Part shown: piece after piece, positions 57,250 to 64,000 of the stretch
Layout of the letters: each line of letters starts with the position of its first letter
How positions within the stretch are numbered: position 1 is the first letter of the stretch
Source: Bacteroidales bacterium WCE2008
GTDB taxonomy: Bacteria > Bacteroidota > Bacteroidia > Bacteroidales > UBA932
Length of the DNA stretch: 64,000 nt
NCBI GenBank assembly: GCA_900167925.1
Contig: FUZM01000004.1
Location: 62,001 to 126,000 of the forward strand
Direction: 5' to 3'
Position numbers and translations under genes: made by a program
Notes under the pieces: generated by a model
Database searches by the model: none
The model's input: the letters and a program-made list of their open reading frames with translations, nothing else
Told to the model about the DNA's origin: nothing

Positions 57250-60200
57250 ATGGCTGAATCCGAAAAAAAACGCAGATTCAGGGGACTCAAGATAGCCCTC
57301 GGAATTTTTGTGGGACTATGGGCCATAATCATAATAGCCCTGCAGATAATACTTGATACCAGATTTCTCACTAAGACGGCCAACAAGTATGCCGCCGAAT
57401 TCATCGACGGAAACCTCCGTTTCGGAAGCATAAGCGCCTCCGTGTTCAAGAGTTTCCCCTACCTCAATATTTCGGTCGATGAAGCCAGCATAACCTACCC
57501 GCATGAAAAATTCGCGGCCTACGATACCGTCGGGGTCCAGGGACATCTTCGCGAAGAAGGCCGGAGCGAGCCCGAGGATACTCTCGCCACGTTCGGCAAC
57601 CTGACCGTCTCCGTCAATTACATGACCCTCCTCAGAGGCAAGGTGCATGTAAGGCACCTATATCTCGATAAGCCAAGGATATTCCTGCATCAGTACGACT
57701 CGACCGCCGCCAACTGGGACATTTTCCTCTCCGAAGAGGAAGCCGCCAAGGACAGCTCCACTCTGAATCTTCCGGATATCAGGATCACCCATGCCGCCCT
57801 CACCGGCGATCCGCATATAGTCTTCACCAGCGCCACGGATGCCTACAAGCTGGACATCACCAGACTTGACATAAAGAACAAAGGCAGGGGTTACGATATC
57901 GGCATCACGGCCGACACCTTCCTCGCCATGGCAGACCTGGGACGCGTGGAGCTGCCAGTCGACCTTGACACCAGAATCGTATTTCCGCGCAAAGGATACA
58001 GCGAAATATCCCTGCGCGACCTGAAACTCAAGGCGGCGATGCTGGAAATGACCGGAGAGGCGGATGTACGCATGGGCGAAGACACGACATACGTACGGGC
58101 CGAAGCCTCCATAGACGAGATTCCCGTCAAGGAAGTCCTGGATTACTTCTCCGGGATCCTGCCCGCCGAAGTCGGCAAACTCAACACCAATGCAAAAGTC
58201 TCCGTCACCGCCCTGTGCGACGGCAACTATATCCAGTCCGACGGAAGCCTGCCGGAACTCATAGCCCAGATACTTATCCCGAAATCGTCGGTTTCATACT
58301 CCGGATTCGACCATGAGGGGCGTCTGGGCATGGACATAAATGCGCAGACCGACCGGTACGGCAATCTCGGAATCAATATCGATGACCTCGACATCGATGT
58401 CGCCGGAGTCACGCTCAGCGGATCCGCGGCAGTAGAGGACGCCCTCTGCGAAGACCCCCTGATCGAGATGTCGCTGAAAGCTGATGCCAATCTCGACGAG
58501 CTGGAATCATTCATGCCGGAAGGCATCAGGGTTTCCGGAAAGCTCGATGCCGCCGTCGAGGGCTTCATCATGCTCTCCGACCTCAGCCCGTACAACTTCT
58601 CCCGCGCCGACCTCGAGGGTTATGTCCGCAGCAAAGGCATCAGCATCGACGACCCGTCCGACAGCCTGCATGCCAAAATACTCGACGCCGACGTCAAGAT
58701 CGCGAAATTCAAGAGCGACGACATGAAACTCGGATCGAAGGTCCTCGGACTGAAAGGCTCTATCGACAGCATCAACGCGACCTACGGTCTGGGGACATAT
58801 ATCCGCGGCTCGGAAATCCGCTTCACGGCCCAGAATGCGGCAAAAGCGATCAGCGAAGAATTCGGCCATGAGGTCCATCCGATCGTCGGGACGGTCTATG
58901 CCCGCATTCTCGCGATGTCCGGTGCCGATTCCCTCACAATCGGCCTCAACGGTTCGAACAACTATTTCAAATACAGCAACATGCGTCAGAAGAACGCGAC
59001 CGCTCCAGTCCTCTCGCTTTCGAGCAACAACGGCGCAATCTTCATGCATCAGGGCGTAAGCAGAATCGGACTTCACGACGCCTCATTCTCAGCTTCTGCC
59101 GTAATGAACGGAGTCAAGGAATCGCAGCGTCGCAAGCACTTCCTGGACTCTCTCCAGAAGGTTTATCCGGACGTCCAGAGAGACTCGCTGTTTTCGTTCA
59201 TCATGGCGCGCCACCGCAGCAGCCTGCCTGACTACCTGAAGGAGGCCGACTTCCGCAAGAAAGACATCGACATCCGACTCGACAAGTCGATGGCCGAATA
59301 TGTCCGTAAATGGACGCTCAACGGCAAGTTGGAAATAAAGGACGGTTACATAATCTCGCCTCGGTTCCCTCTCCGCAACACTATCGAGGCTGTCAGCGGA
59401 ACATTCAATAATGACGAAGTCAAGCTCGGCAATCTGACGATCCGTTCAGGCCGGTCCGACATCTCCGCAAATGCCCGTCTGTATGGACTCCGCAGAGCAC
59501 TGACCAGGGGCGGAATCATAAACCTTGACGCCAATGTCACCTCGCAAAGGCTTCATGCCAACGAACTGCTCTGGGCCTTCGACGCCGGAAGCAAATACGC
59601 GCCCGGCAACAGCGCCCCGAAAGCTTTAGTCAGCGACGAGGAGTACATGGCCAGCTTCGAGAGCGACTCGCTCTCTACCGCCAACAGCGCGCTGCTGGTA
59701 CTGCCGTCGAACGTCAACGCGAACATTCGGCTGGAGGGTAACAACATAATCTATTCAGACCTTAACATCAACTGGTTCGTTTCGGAAATCACGATGAAGA
59801 AGCGCTGCCTGCAGATCATGAATACTGTAGCAGAGTCCAACATGGGCGATATCTACTTCGAGGGCTTCTACGCCACCAAGACGAAGAAGGATCTCACCGC
59901 AGGCTTCGACCTTAACATGGTGGACATCACCGCAGACAAAGTGATCACGCTCGTGCCGGCCGCCGACAGCCTCATCCCTATGCTCAAGACGTTCAAGGGC
60001 ATGCTGGACTGCGAGCTTGCCGCGACTACGGCTCTCGATACCAACATGAACTTCATTACTCCGACTATCAACGGAGTGCTGAAGATCAAGGGAAAGGACC
60101 TTTCAGTCGAGCAGGACGGAGCGATCAGGAAGATCACCAAGCTGCTGATGTTCAAGAACAAGAAGACCGGTTATATCGACAAGATGTCAGTCCAGGGCAT

Positions 60201-60717
60201 CATCAGCAACAATACGCTGGAGGTATTCCCGTTCATTCTCGGCATCGACAGGTATACCCTTGCGATGAGCGGTACCCAAAGCTTCGACCAGAGCTTCAAG
60301 TACCATGTCTCCGTACTGAAGTCGCCTCTGCCGTTCCGTTTCGGAATCAACCTGTGGGGTAATTTCGACGACTGGAAATACAGGCTGGGCAAGGCCAAAT
60401 ACAAGAACGAGAACGTTCCAGTCTTCACTACGGAAATCAACAATATGCACCTCAACCTTATCAACTCCATCCATAACATCTTTACCAAGGGTGTCGAACT
60501 GGCTTTGCAGCAGAACATGTCGGCAAAGAACGATATCGATGCCCGAAAGGATGAACTGGGGTATGATTCGACGGCCCAGACGGAAAGCCTGAGCAGCGAA
60601 GAGGCAGCCGAGATGGAGGCAGCACGCGAAGAGATGGAAGCCGAAGAGAAGCGCGAGGAGGAAGAGGCAGCCGCTGAAGAGCAGACAGAGGAAAACGGAT
60701 CAGAGAATGAACAGTAA
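57250..60717 (+). CDS. AsmA-like membrane-anchored protein
   Basis: A 1155-residue protein of the AsmA class, proposed to help move phospholipids or control outer-membrane assembly between the membranes. One N-terminal helix (IALGIFVGLWAIIIIALQII) anchors it, followed by repeated beta-rich segments (LSGSAAVEDALCEDPLIEMSL cut to LSGSAAVEDALCED; LEIKDGYIISPRFPL) and the AsmA C-terminal region (FDLNMVDITADKVITLVPA, LEVFPFILGIDRYTLAMSG). The last 45 residues are highly acidic (repeated Glu and Ala) and low complexity. It overlaps prmA by 11 bp. Confidence 0.88.
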   Translation: MAESEKKRRFRGLKIALGIFVGLWAIIIIALQIILDTRFLTKTANKYAAEFIDGNLRFGSISASVFKSFPYLNISVDEASITYPHEKFAAYDTVGVQGHLREEGRSEPEDTLATFGNLTVSVNYMTLLRGKVHVRHLYLDKPRIFLHQYDSTAANWDIFLSEEEAAKDSSTLNLPDIRITHAALTGDPHIVFTSATDAYKLDITRLDIKNKGRGYDIGITADTFLAMADLGRVELPVDLDTRIVFPRKGYSEISLRDLKLKAAMLEMTGEADVRMGEDTTYVRAEASIDEIPVKEVLDYFSGILPAEVGKLNTNAKVSVTALCDGNYIQSDGSLPELIAQILIPKSSVSYSGFDHEGRLGMDINAQTDRYGNLGINIDDLDIDVAGVTLSGSAAVEDALCEDPLIEMSLKADANLDELESFMPEGIRVSGKLDAAVEGFIMLSDLSPYNFSRADLEGYVRSKGISIDDPSDSLHAKILDADVKIAKFKSDDMKLGSKVLGLKGSIDSINATYGLGTYIRGSEIRFTAQNAAKAISEEFGHEVHPIVGTVYARILAMSGADSLTIGLNGSNNYFKYSNMRQKNATAPVLSLSSNNGAIFMHQGVSRIGLHDASFSASAVMNGVKESQRRKHFLDSLQKVYPDVQRDSLFSFIMARHRSSLPDYLKEADFRKKDIDIRLDKSMAEYVRKWTLNGKLEIKDGYIISPRFPLRNTIEAVSGTFNNDEVKLGNLTIRSGRSDISANARLYGLRRALTRGGIINLDANVTSQRLHANELLWAFDAGSKYAPGNSAPKALVSDEEYMASFESDSLSTANSALLVLPSNVNANIRLEGNNIIYSDLNINWFVSEITMKKRCLQIMNTVAESNMGDIYFEGFYATKTKKDLTAGFDLNMVDITADKVITLVPAADSLIPMLKTFKGMLDCELAATTALDTNMNFITPTINGVLKIKGKDLSVEQDGAIRKITKLLMFKNKKTGYIDKMSVQGIISNNTLEVFPFILGIDRYTLAMSGTQSFDQSFKYHVSVLKSPLPFRFGINLWGNFDDWKYRLGKAKYKNENVPVFTTEINNMHLNLINSIHNIFTKGVELALQQNMSAKNDIDARKDELGYDSTAQTESLSSEEAAEMEAAREEMEAEEKREEEEAAAEEQTEENGSENEQ

Positions 60718-61570
60718 CGATTACATAGAGGTTTCTCTGTTCTTCGAGCCATTCTCGGAAGGACGGGCGGAAATCGTGGAAGCCGAACTCTCGGGACTTC
60801 CATATGATTCTTTCATGATATCGGAAGAAGAGGGCCTTCAGCCATGCCTCAAGGCCTATATCCAGCAGGAAAGATATGACGCCCGCGCCCTGAAACTGGC
60901 CCTTTCAGGTCTGGATTTCGAAGTATCCTTCAAGGCAGACCTTATGCCGGCCAAGAACTGGAATGCCGACTGGGAGAGCCGGTTCTCCCCTATAGTGATC
61001 GGCAGGGACGTGACGGTCAAGGCTCCGCATCACACGGGGCTTCGCAGGACCAGGTTCAACATCACGATCGACCCGCAGATGGCATTCGGGACAGGCCACC
61101 ACCAGACCACATGGATGATGATGTCCGCCATGGTCGAGAATATCGGGGCCATCCGCGGAAAGGTTGTAATGGACATGGGATGCGGCACCGGCGTGCTGGG
61201 CATCCTCGCCGCCAAGATGGGCGCGGAACATGTTTACGGCATTGACATCGACGCCGTCGCCGCCGAATCGGCATTCTGGAATGCCCATACCAACCGTGTC
61301 GCCAGAAAATTCGAGACATATTGCGGAGACGCTTCCCTGCTCCAGATGGGCAGGTATGACGTGCTTCTTGCAAACATCCACAGGAATATAATAATCATGG
61401 ATCTGCGTACGTACGCGCGTTCTCTTCGTGCAGGCGGACTTCTTTTCACAAGCGGATTCTATGTTTCTGACTGCCCGGCAATCGAAGAGGAAGCAGCCCG
61501 ACAGGGACTGTCTCTCATAAAGAGTTGCAGCCGAGAAGAATGGGCATGTTTGTTATTTAAGAAAAACTAA
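60707..61570 (+). CDS. prmA: Ribosomal protein L11 methyltransferase
   Basis: Trimethylates ribosomal protein uL11 with SAM. The 287-residue protein has an N-terminal substrate domain, FGTGHHQTTWMMMSAM, and the SAM motif VMDMGCGTGVLGILAAKMGA, then VLLANIHRNII as the active-site NPPY-like loop. Its start lies inside the last codons of the AsmA gene, so the two are coupled. The tRNA-Leu promoter overlaps its 3' end. Confidence 0.93.
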   Translation: MNSNDYIEVSLFFEPFSEGRAEIVEAELSGLPYDSFMISEEEGLQPCLKAYIQQERYDARALKLALSGLDFEVSFKADLMPAKNWNADWESRFSPIVIGRDVTVKAPHHTGLRRTRFNITIDPQMAFGTGHHQTTWMMMSAMVENIGAIRGKVVMDMGCGTGVLGILAAKMGAEHVYGIDIDAVAAESAFWNAHTNRVARKFETYCGDASLLQMGRYDVLLANIHRNIIIMDLRTYARSLRAGGLLFTSGFYVSDCPAIEEEAARQGLSLIKSCSREEWACLLFKKN

Positions 61571-61579
61571 TTATCTTTG
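61549..61579 (+). promoter_or_regulatory. tRNA-Leu promoter, TTTG-N19-TATCTTTG
   Basis: TTTG at 61549-61552, 19 bp spacer, TATCTTTG at 61572-61579. It overlaps the end of prmA; the tRNA starts about 80 nt after the expected transcription start, so a leader is removed by processing. Confidence 0.85.
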
Positions 61580-61664
61580 CATCCCTTTCCGGACTCAGAT
61601 TGCGGCAGCTTCCCAAGGCCGCTCTCGGCGACGGGCATTTGTTACTGCCTTCCGGATAGGTTTT

Positions 61665-61744
61665 GCGGGCGTGTTGAAATTGGTAGACAAGCCAGACTTA
61701 GGATCTGGTGCGCAAGCGTATGGGTTCGAGTCCCTTCGCCCGCA
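61665..61744 (+). tRNA. tRNA-Leu(UAG)
   Basis: Acceptor stem GCGGGCG/CGCCCGC, D arm with TTGGTAGACA, anticodon stem CCAGA/TCTGG with loop CTTAGGA giving anticodon TAG, a class II variable arm TGCGCAAGCGTA and T loop TTCGAGT. Discriminator A61744; CCA is not encoded. Confidence 0.95.
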
Positions 61745-61753
61745 CGCGATTTT

Positions 61754-61778
61754 GCCCGGCCTTTGACGGCCGGGCTTT
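61754..61778 (+). terminator. tRNA-Leu terminator
   Basis: Eight-base-pair stem GCCCGGCC/GGCCGGGC with loop TTTGAC and a short T run. Confidence 0.8.
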
Positions 61779-61824
61779 CGCGTGCTTGGGCGTAGGGACC
61801 TATTCATTTCGAGAAACGGGGAAT

Positions 61825-62598
61825 TTATGCATCTTTCTTCCTTGCCGCTACTTTGTAACTGAGGATGGCACAGTAAAGCGAAATGGAAACCAACGGAATA
61901 TGGACGAACCCCAGCCAGACCGTATGCGGATTGAAGAAATTGAACATGTTATAGATGCCGATGACAAAACCGATGATGGCTGTAATCCTGTACGTCACAA
62001 TGTTTACCTTTGGCAGATTCAGCGTCAGGATGGTCAGGAAAGCCGGTGTTGTCAGGCAGAATGCCGTGGCCGTATTATTGGTGAAGAAATGTAACGGATT
62101 CAAGTCCGGCTGGCCCTGATGCGTGAACGGGCACCAATAGGCAAATAGCGCAAGGACAATCATCCAGGCATGTTTCCACTTGAAGCCGCTGAAATTATAG
62201 TTGTTTTCCGGATGCAAAGTCTCCCGAATCCAGACATACGCCACAAACAGGAACATCACCAGATTCACAGTCACTACGCTGAATCCATACTGCTCTGTCA
62301 CCGCCATATTCTGGATGAAAGCGAATGTCAGATAAGACACAGACACATAAGCATTGAACAGTGTTCGCACCCTGTTCTTGAAAACAAAGAGCAGGATGAA
62401 CATAAGCAGTGAAAGCGATTGAAACACAATGTTGAGATTTCCCAGATGACCCTGAGGCGCATTCCCCAGAGTGACAATCACCATCCGGTCTATGTCCTGC
62501 GGTTCAAAGTTGCGACTCACAATGGGCATCAGCACAGATTGAGCCAACAACAGGGCGAAGAACCACCATTTTTTTGTGTATCCTTTCAGTTTTTCCAT
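61825..62598 (-). CDS. Multi-pass membrane protein of unknown function
   Basis: I do not recognise this 257-residue protein. It has about seven to eight hydrophobic helices (WFFALLLAQSVLMPIVSR, LSLLMFILLFVFKN, VVTVNLVMFLFVAYVWI, WMIVLALFAYWCPF, ITAIIGFVIGIYNMFNFF) with short loops and a basic C-terminal tail. It lies directly behind tRNA-Leu, in the opposite orientation, and its codons look more AT-rich than its neighbours, so acquisition by transfer at the tRNA end is possible. Start ATG 62598 is decided by the promoter at 62619-62650; an open frame to 62673 would cross it. Confidence 0.75.
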   Translation of the reverse strand: MEKLKGYTKKWWFFALLLAQSVLMPIVSRNFEPQDIDRMVIVTLGNAPQGHLGNLNIVFQSLSLLMFILLFVFKNRVRTLFNAYVSVSYLTFAFIQNMAVTEQYGFSVVTVNLVMFLFVAYVWIRETLHPENNYNFSGFKWKHAWMIVLALFAYWCPFTHQGQPDLNPLHFFTNNTATAFCLTTPAFLTILTLNLPKVNIVTYRITAIIGFVIGIYNMFNFFNPHTVWLGFVHIPLVSISLYCAILSYKVAARKKDA

Positions 62599-62618
62599 TA
62601 AATTCCGATTTATCTGAA

Positions 62619-62650
62619 CAAACATACATATTTTATGACACATTATCAAA
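62619..62650 (-). promoter_or_regulatory. Promoter of the unknown membrane protein, TTTG-N20-TATGTTTG
   Basis: Minus strand: TTTG at 62647-62650, 20 bp spacer, TATGTTTG at 62619-62626. Start near 62612, leader about 14 nt. Confidence 0.78.
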
Positions 62651-62722
62651 CCAGGAGCTATTGACGTATACAAGCAGATTCGCGAGGGTGATGGCTATAG
62701 GATACATATCGGGAAGAATGAT

Positions 62723-62730
62723 TATCTTTG
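62723..62730 (+). promoter_or_regulatory. -7 box TATCTTTG for the SanA-like gene
   Basis: TAnnTTTG match 22 bp before the ATG at 62753; no TTTG at the usual distance upstream. Confidence 0.5.
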
Positions 62731-62752
62731 TATTATACCAGACATTCATGAT

Positions 62753-63421
62753 ATGGCACATAAAGGGACGAAGAAAGGATGGAAATCCTATATGAAATGG
62801 CTGCTGGGGATAGTCCTGGCGTTGCTTGGATTCATTCTCTACTGCAACATCAGGATTGACAGGTATGCCGGGGAAAGGCTGTACGATAAAGTAGCCGACG
62901 TTCCCCACTACCACACGGCATTAGTACTGGGTACATCTCCAATAGGCAGGAACGGAATGCCTAACGTTTATTTCATCTCACGGATAGAAGCAACCGCCAG
63001 ATTATATAAGGCAGGAAAGATAGACCGCATAATAGTGAGCGGAGACAACAGGAAGAAGGATTACAATGAACCAGAAGAAATGAAGCAGGCTCTTGTCGCC
63101 AAAGGCATCCCGGTGGAGATTATTTTCCCGGATTATGCCGGATTCAGGACTTTCGATTCAGTAGTAAGGGCCAAGGAAGTATTCGGACAGACGGAATTCA
63201 TCGTCGTCAGCCAGCGATTCCATAACGAAAGAGCCATATTTATTGCCGGAAAGAAAGGAATTGACGCCGTCGGATACAACGCCTCCGACGTAAGCGCTTA
63301 CTACGGTTTTCTCACTAAAATAAGAGAATACGGAGCAAGGTGCAAAGTCTTCCTTGACATGATGTTCAGAAAGAAACCTCATTTCCTTGGCGATCCCATA
63401 GATATAGAAAATGTAAAATAA
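62753..63421 (+). CDS. sanA: SanA/YdcF (DUF218) family membrane protein
   Basis: A 222-residue inner-membrane protein with one N-terminal helix (MKWLLGIVLALLGFILYC) and a periplasmic DUF218 domain: TALVLGTSPIGRNGMPN, IDRIIVSGDNRKKDYNEPE, DYAGFRTFDSVVRAKEVFG and FIVVSQRFHNERAIFIA. In E. coli SanA affects the envelope barrier to vancomycin; the reaction is unknown. It has its own -7 box. Alone on the plus strand, with the unknown membrane protein divergent on the left. Confidence 0.88.
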   Translation: MAHKGTKKGWKSYMKWLLGIVLALLGFILYCNIRIDRYAGERLYDKVADVPHYHTALVLGTSPIGRNGMPNVYFISRIEATARLYKAGKIDRIIVSGDNRKKDYNEPEEMKQALVAKGIPVEIIFPDYAGFRTFDSVVRAKEVFGQTEFIVVSQRFHNERAIFIAGKKGIDAVGYNASDVSAYYGFLTKIREYGARCKVFLDMMFRKKPHFLGDPIDIENVK

Positions 63422-63490
63422 ACTTGACATATTGGAAAATTATCTTTACATTCGCATCGAAAAAGCATAATTAATAAACCAATATGTGAT

Positions 63491-63937
63491 ATGAAACCTA
63501 AGAATTACCTCCTCCCCTATTCCTGCAAGAAAGTCGGAATGTGGATGTTTCTTCCTTTTGCAACAATATGTATCTGTGCGTTGCTAGGCGTCAAATTACC
63601 GGAAATAGAAATCCCTTGGATAGGTATCGGCGACAATTTCTTTTACCACGGAAAGGCCGACCTCGTAGCTGAGATAAGCATGTCAGGTTTTCTGGTCTCG
63701 CTCAGCTTGATAGCACTGTCACGGGAGAAAGACGAGGACGAGATGACCGGACATATAAGGATGCAATCCTTCGTATGGAGCCTGTGGTTCACATCCTTCG
63801 TACTTGCCTTCGGTATCCTGTTCATCATGGGCCTGCTCTTCCTTGATTTCGCATTGGCTGCAATCTATCTTTTCTACATCGTCTACATCCTCAAGTTCAA
63901 CCTTACAATGAGAAGAGTAAGGAGGCAACTGAAATGA
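63491..63937 (+). CDS. Small membrane protein paired with an XRE regulator
   Basis: A 148-residue protein with four hydrophobic segments (MWMFLPFATICICALLGV, ISMSGFLVSLSLIAL, SFVLAFGILFIMGLLFLDF, AAIYLFYIVYILKF) and a basic tail. I recognise no domain. The last four bases overlap the start of an XRE-type regulator, an arrangement seen often in Firmicutes and Bacteroidetes where the membrane protein is thought to act with the regulator. A -7-like TATCTTTA is at 63441-63448. Confidence 0.75.
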   Translation: MKPKNYLLPYSCKKVGMWMFLPFATICICALLGVKLPEIEIPWIGIGDNFFYHGKADLVAEISMSGFLVSLSLIALSREKDEDEMTGHIRMQSFVWSLWFTSFVLAFGILFIMGLLFLDFALAAIYLFYIVYILKFNLTMRRVRRQLK

Positions 63938-64000
63938 AAAACACTATCAAAATAGAACGCGCGGTCAAGGACATCACCCAGCAGGACCTTGCAGCCGCCG
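63934..64000 (+). CDS. XRE family regulator, N-terminal fragment (runs off the right edge)
   Basis: Only 22 codons are visible, MKNTIKIERAVKDITQQDLA and two alanines. This is the usual start of short YozG-like Cro/CI helix-turn-helix proteins, in which the first helices follow IKxxRAxxxxTQxxLA. It overlaps the membrane protein by ATGA. The rest lies beyond the window, so the family call rests on the N-terminus. Confidence 0.65.
   Translation, partial: MKNTIKIERAVKDITQQDLAAA

Noticed and set aside
61577..61807. Open frames over the tRNA-Leu region on both strands
   Set aside because: They run through a clear tRNA and its terminator.
63643..63828. Minus-strand small frame inside the membrane protein gene near the right edge
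   Set aside because: Antisense shadow; no start signal or homologous features.
1..64000. CRISPR arrays, transposases, integrases, prophage genes, toxin-antitoxin pairs
   Set aside because: None seen on either strand. The only regulator/partner pair, at the right edge, is an XRE-membrane protein pair without toxin features.

Overview
The window reads as chromosomal DNA of a gut- or rumen-type member of the order Bacteroidales. The reasons are a SusC/SusD polysaccharide utilisation locus, many promoters of the Bacteroidota form TTTG-N18..22-TAnnTTTG, an almost complete absence of Shine-Dalgarno (SD) sequences, and typical Bacteroidales genes (a 29-residue mS38-like protein, DUF5106, a TSCPD protein, a zinc-less sirtuin). 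I cannot fix the genus. There is no transposase, integrase, phage gene or CRISPR array.

Layout. 1-7868 (minus strand): citrate operon citD-citE-citF-citX-citCG (a CitC-CitG fusion)-aconitase, then NADP-type isocitrate dehydrogenase running off the left edge. 7981-11026: rmuC, and a divergent FecCD-type permease/ATPase pair. 11040-18180 (minus): secreted M16 peptidase, rpmH, and the overlapping set polA-ECF sigma-rsmG. 18181-18736: a gene-free stretch filled with two large structured inverted repeats and a terminator. 18737-36385 (minus): a complete beta-mannan/glucomannan locus with MFS transporter, GH130 phosphorylase, GH26, BACON-GH5, two surface glycan-binding lipoproteins, SusD, SusC, a GH5-CE7 (mannanase-acetylesterase) fusion and an AraC regulator. 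36509-49839: housekeeping genes (tadA, zinc peptidase, alr, tRNA-Gln, DJ-1, DUF5106, coaD, ung, lon, HU, small mS38-like gene, rng, rluD, PASTA protein, LysE). 49921-62598: lnt, tcdA, ruvC, serS, rpmA, rplU, sirtuin, an atypical ATPase, rpsU, AsmA, prmA, tRNA-Leu and an unknown membrane protein. The right end has a SanA/YdcF protein and a membrane protein/XRE regulator pair.

How they work together. The mannan locus should bind acetylated glucomannan at the surface, deacetylate and cut it (GH5-CE7, GH26, GH5), import oligosaccharides through SusCD, and phosphorolyse mannosyl-glucose with GH130 after MFS import. The 2-epimerase that normally feeds GH130_1 is not in the window. The citrate operon combines cleavage of citrate to acetate and oxaloacetate with an aconitase-IDH branch to 2-oxoglutarate.

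The most unusual item is a family of three intergenic elements (534-662, 18254-18422, 37998-38160). Each has a 24-28 nt terminal stem whose sequence differs from copy to copy, a conserved CGTGGCC hairpin, and a loop that can pair with a downstream GAGGG/GCGGG. That loop pairing covaries, and all five G.T pairs seen favour RNA read from the plus strand. I know of no named family that it matches. A different structured element lies 10 nt beyond one copy, and a fragment resembling it lies next to another.
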